Shown here: piece by piece, positions 29,828 through 31,432 of the stretch
Layout of the letters: the number at the start of each line of letters is the position of its first letter
Position numbering within the stretch: position 1 is the first letter of the stretch
NCBI GenBank assembly: GCA_048463395.1
Contig: DBFWPL010000032.1
Location: 1-31,432, forward strand
Length of the DNA stretch: 31,432 bases
From: JAGAJR01 sp048463395
Lineage (GTDB): Bacteria > Pseudomonadota > Alphaproteobacteria > RF32 > CAG-239
Direction: 5' to 3'
Program-made: the position numbers and the translations under genes
The notes under the pieces: model-generated
The model's database searches: none
The model's input: the letters and a program-made list of their open reading frames with translations, nothing else
Told to the model about the DNA's origin: nothing

Positions 29828-30511
29828 ATGATAGATGATGCTCCGAAATTTGCAGTTGTTCTTTCCGGTTGCGGCGTGTTTGACGGTTCGGAAATCCATG
29901 AAGCGGTCATGACGCTTTTGGCGATTGATGAAACCGGCTGCAAGTATCAATGTTTTGCTCCGAACACATGGCAAGCAAAAACGGTTGACCATTTTACCGG
30001 AAATGCGACGGCGTTGGCCGGTGATGACGAAAACCGGAACGTGTTGGCGGAATCGGCCCGCATTGCCAGAGGGGACATAAAAGACTTGTCAACCTTTGAT
30101 GCCAAAGATTTTGATGCGATTATTTTTCCGGGCGGCTTTGGTGCGGCAATGAATTTGAGTGATTTTGCCGTTAAAGGTCCTGCCTGTGAAGTGAATACCG
30201 AAGTTGAACGGGCGATAAAAGACGCTTATCAGGAAAGAATTGTTATTGCCGCCATGTGTATTGCTCCAACAGTTATTGCCAGAGTGCTCGGTAAAAATAA
30301 AATTACGGTTACAATCGGCAAAGATAAGGCTATTGCTGCCGGAATTAATAAAATGGGAGCTTTCCATGAGGATAAGGAAGCGACGGAAGTTTGCGTTGAT
30401 GAAGAAAACCGGATTGTTACTACACCGTGTTATATGCTTGGAAAGTCAATCAAAGATATTCGGGAAGGAACCCGCAATATGATTGATGAGATTTTGGAAC
30501 TGATAAATTAA
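29828..30511 (+). CDS. elbB: ElbB/ES1-type glyoxalase III-like protein (DJ-1/PfpI superfamily)
   Basis: A 227-residue protein of the ElbB (isoprenoid biosynthesis protein with amidotransferase-like domain, SCRP-27A/ES1) family. Features: VVLSGCGVFDGSEIHEAV at the N terminus, FPGGFGAAMNLSDFA (about 100-113), and the nucleophile elbow AAMCIAP with Cys about 144. The conserved VTIGKD and TPCYMLG segments complete it. E. coli ElbB has glyoxalase activity; the link to isoprenoids is historical, though ispH happens to be close by here. AAAGGAAG precedes the ATG. Single-gene unit between a candidate promoter and a terminator. Confidence 0.92.
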   Translation: MIDDAPKFAVVLSGCGVFDGSEIHEAVMTLLAIDETGCKYQCFAPNTWQAKTVDHFTGNATALAGDDENRNVLAESARIARGDIKDLSTFDAKDFDAIIFPGGFGAAMNLSDFAVKGPACEVNTEVERAIKDAYQERIVIAAMCIAPTVIARVLGKNKITVTIGKDKAIAAGINKMGAFHEDKEATEVCVDEENRIVTTPCYMLGKSIKDIREGTRNMIDEILELIN

Positions 30512-30543
30512 AAAAATCCCCTCTGTTTGAGGGGATTTTTTTA
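30511..30543. terminator. Bidirectional terminator after elbB
   Basis: AATCCCCTC-TGTTT-GAGGGGATT with A tract before and T tract after. It starts at the elbB stop codon and ends at the stop of the convergent Cys-rich protein gene. Confidence 0.88.
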
Positions 30544-31326
30544 TTACATCCACTTAAAATCATATATATATGCTTGTACGGCTGAGCCACCATTCATATT
30601 ATCACAGCTCTCCTTTATCACAGATACAATTTTTCCTTTTTGAATAGTGATTGCTATGAAATCTCCTGTACCGATTGTTTTTTGTTCGGCACTGGTTGAA
30701 CTCCCGTTTAAATTAATATCCATAAATTTATTGTTAAATGTAGAATTATTTGAATTGCAGTAAGTGGCATAAGGTCCGACATCGACAGTGATATATCCGC
30801 TATTGTTGGTTGTTGAAACGAAGGCTTCATTTGCACCGCAGTAAGGTCCGGATAATATAATAATCTGATTTCCCTGTGCGGCGTCATAGTGTCCGGCACC
30901 GGCGTAACCAGGAATGTCATAGTTTCCTATTTTACCTAAGGATTGTTCAAATACATTTAAGTCATTTTCTTTAGGACATTTGTTTATGAGCTCGGAAACT
31001 AAAGAGCTGCCGTCAGTCGGACCTTCTCCGCATATTTTACATGTTGTGTTTCTGCTTCCGGTACAAGCACCTATTGCATCTGCCCAAGGAGTTTCGTTTC
31101 TGGTGTATCCCTCCGGGCAGGAAGGAGAAGCACAATATTTATAATAAGAGTCAAAAGGGCAGGTAAGGGTCGGAATATCTTTGCAGTCCGAAGCTCCGTA
31201 AACATACCCCAGTTCTTTGCAAGTTGGTTGAGATGAGCAGGTTTGAGCGGAAGCTGTTGAGGCGGCAAAGGAGAAAGCGAGTATTGAAAGGCTAACTCCC
31301 CATATATTTCTACAATTATCAGTCAT
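30544..31326 (-). CDS. Cys-rich exported protein of unknown function
   Basis: A 260-residue protein with a signal peptide ending in ASTASA, cleaved before QTCSSQ. The first half of the mature protein is Cys-rich, with a pattern such as C-x5-C-x2-LGY...C-x7-TCPFD-x5-YC-x4-C, and about ten cysteines before residue 100, so it is probably disulfide-bonded in the periplasm or on the surface. The second half is Asn/Ser/Gly-rich and beta-like, with three or four more cysteines. No known domain is seen. TAGGAGAAAG precedes the start. It follows another Cys-containing gene by about 30 bases on the same strand. Confidence 0.75.
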   Translation of the reverse strand: MTDNCRNIWGVSLSILAFSFAASTASAQTCSSQPTCKELGYVYGASDCKDIPTLTCPFDSYYKYCASPSCPEGYTRNETPWADAIGACTGSRNTTCKICGEGPTDGSSLVSELINKCPKENDLNVFEQSLGKIGNYDIPGYAGAGHYDAAQGNQIIILSGPYCGANEAFVSTTNNSGYITVDVGPYATYCNSNNSTFNNKFMDINLNGSSTSAEQKTIGTGDFIAITIQKGKIVSVIKESCDNMNGGSAVQAYIYDFKWM

Positions 31327-31356
31327 AATCTTTCTCCTAGATTTAGTTTGTTTTAG

Positions 31357-31431
31357 TTATTTCGGCATGATTTTAGAGAACATGCATTTCCAAGAACAAT
31401 TATCGACATCGGTGTATCCGACAGCACATCC
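31357..31431 (-). CDS. C-terminal end of a Cys-containing protein, cut by the window edge
   Basis: A reading frame open to the right edge ends at 31357 on the minus strand. The visible tail, GCAVGYTDVDNCSWKCMF and six more residues, has three cysteines in 24 residues and resembles the style of the downstream exported protein. The gap to that gene is 30 bases and contains its ribosome binding site, so the two are probably one operon. Product unknown. Confidence 0.55.
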   Translation of the reverse strand, partial: GCAVGYTDVDNCSWKCMFSKIMPK

Positions 31432-31432
31432 G

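Overview
The window looks like chromosomal DNA of a low-GC, host- or gut-associated alphaproteobacterium. The best evidence is internal. There is a circularly permuted, two-piece tmRNA gene next to an alphaproteobacterial-type SspB adaptor and a ribbon-helix-helix gene. An sfsA-map-radC gene string and an ispH...rnhA string are also present, both familiar in Alphaproteobacteria. Third positions are mostly A/T. I see no phage, insertion sequence, CRISPR array or rRNA.

Layout. 1-3117: start of a secreted-protein gene running off the left edge, then two tandem, highly similar ArsB/NhaD-type permeases. 3118-6686: trmJ, two small exported proteins of unknown role, mnmA and cysE, all on the minus strand. 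6778-8714: an alpha/beta hydrolase on plus, convergent with ssrA (tmRNA), sspB and an RHH regulator on minus. 8715-10107: folA-thyA. 10121-10553: an orphan gene with codon usage unlike everything around it. 10756-14129: a minus-strand envelope lipid cluster (LtaS-like phosphoglycerol transferase, PAP2 phosphatase, CTP-dependent lipid kinase-like protein). 14222-17454: alaS and tspO.

17628-23590 is a five-gene plus-strand operon: two divergent RNase J-like beta-CASP nucleases, an SfsA homologue that has lost its nuclease-type residues, map and radC. tRNA-Pro(UGG) and tRNA-Arg(UCU) follow. Next comes a repeat-rich stretch without a convincing gene (23954-24643), holding an 18-bp perfect inverted repeat touching the tRNA-Arg CCA, a pair of 79-bp direct repeats and two stacked terminators. 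A small XRE-type regulator comes after that. trpS, then a M16 peptidase-ispH-Schlafen/AlbA_2-rnhA operon, lie on minus. elbB is on plus, and two Cys-rich exported proteins close the window on minus.

How parts work together: tmRNA and SspB are the two sides of tagged-protein degradation (tag addition and delivery to ClpXP). folA and thyA close the thymidylate/folate cycle. The LtaS-like, PAP2 and lipid kinase genes could form a route that uses phosphatidylglycerol and recycles the lipid by-product. The least explained unit is the tandem RNase J-like pair with the degenerate SfsA; it is my first choice for a possible undescribed system. All calls come from reading motifs by eye; no database search was possible.
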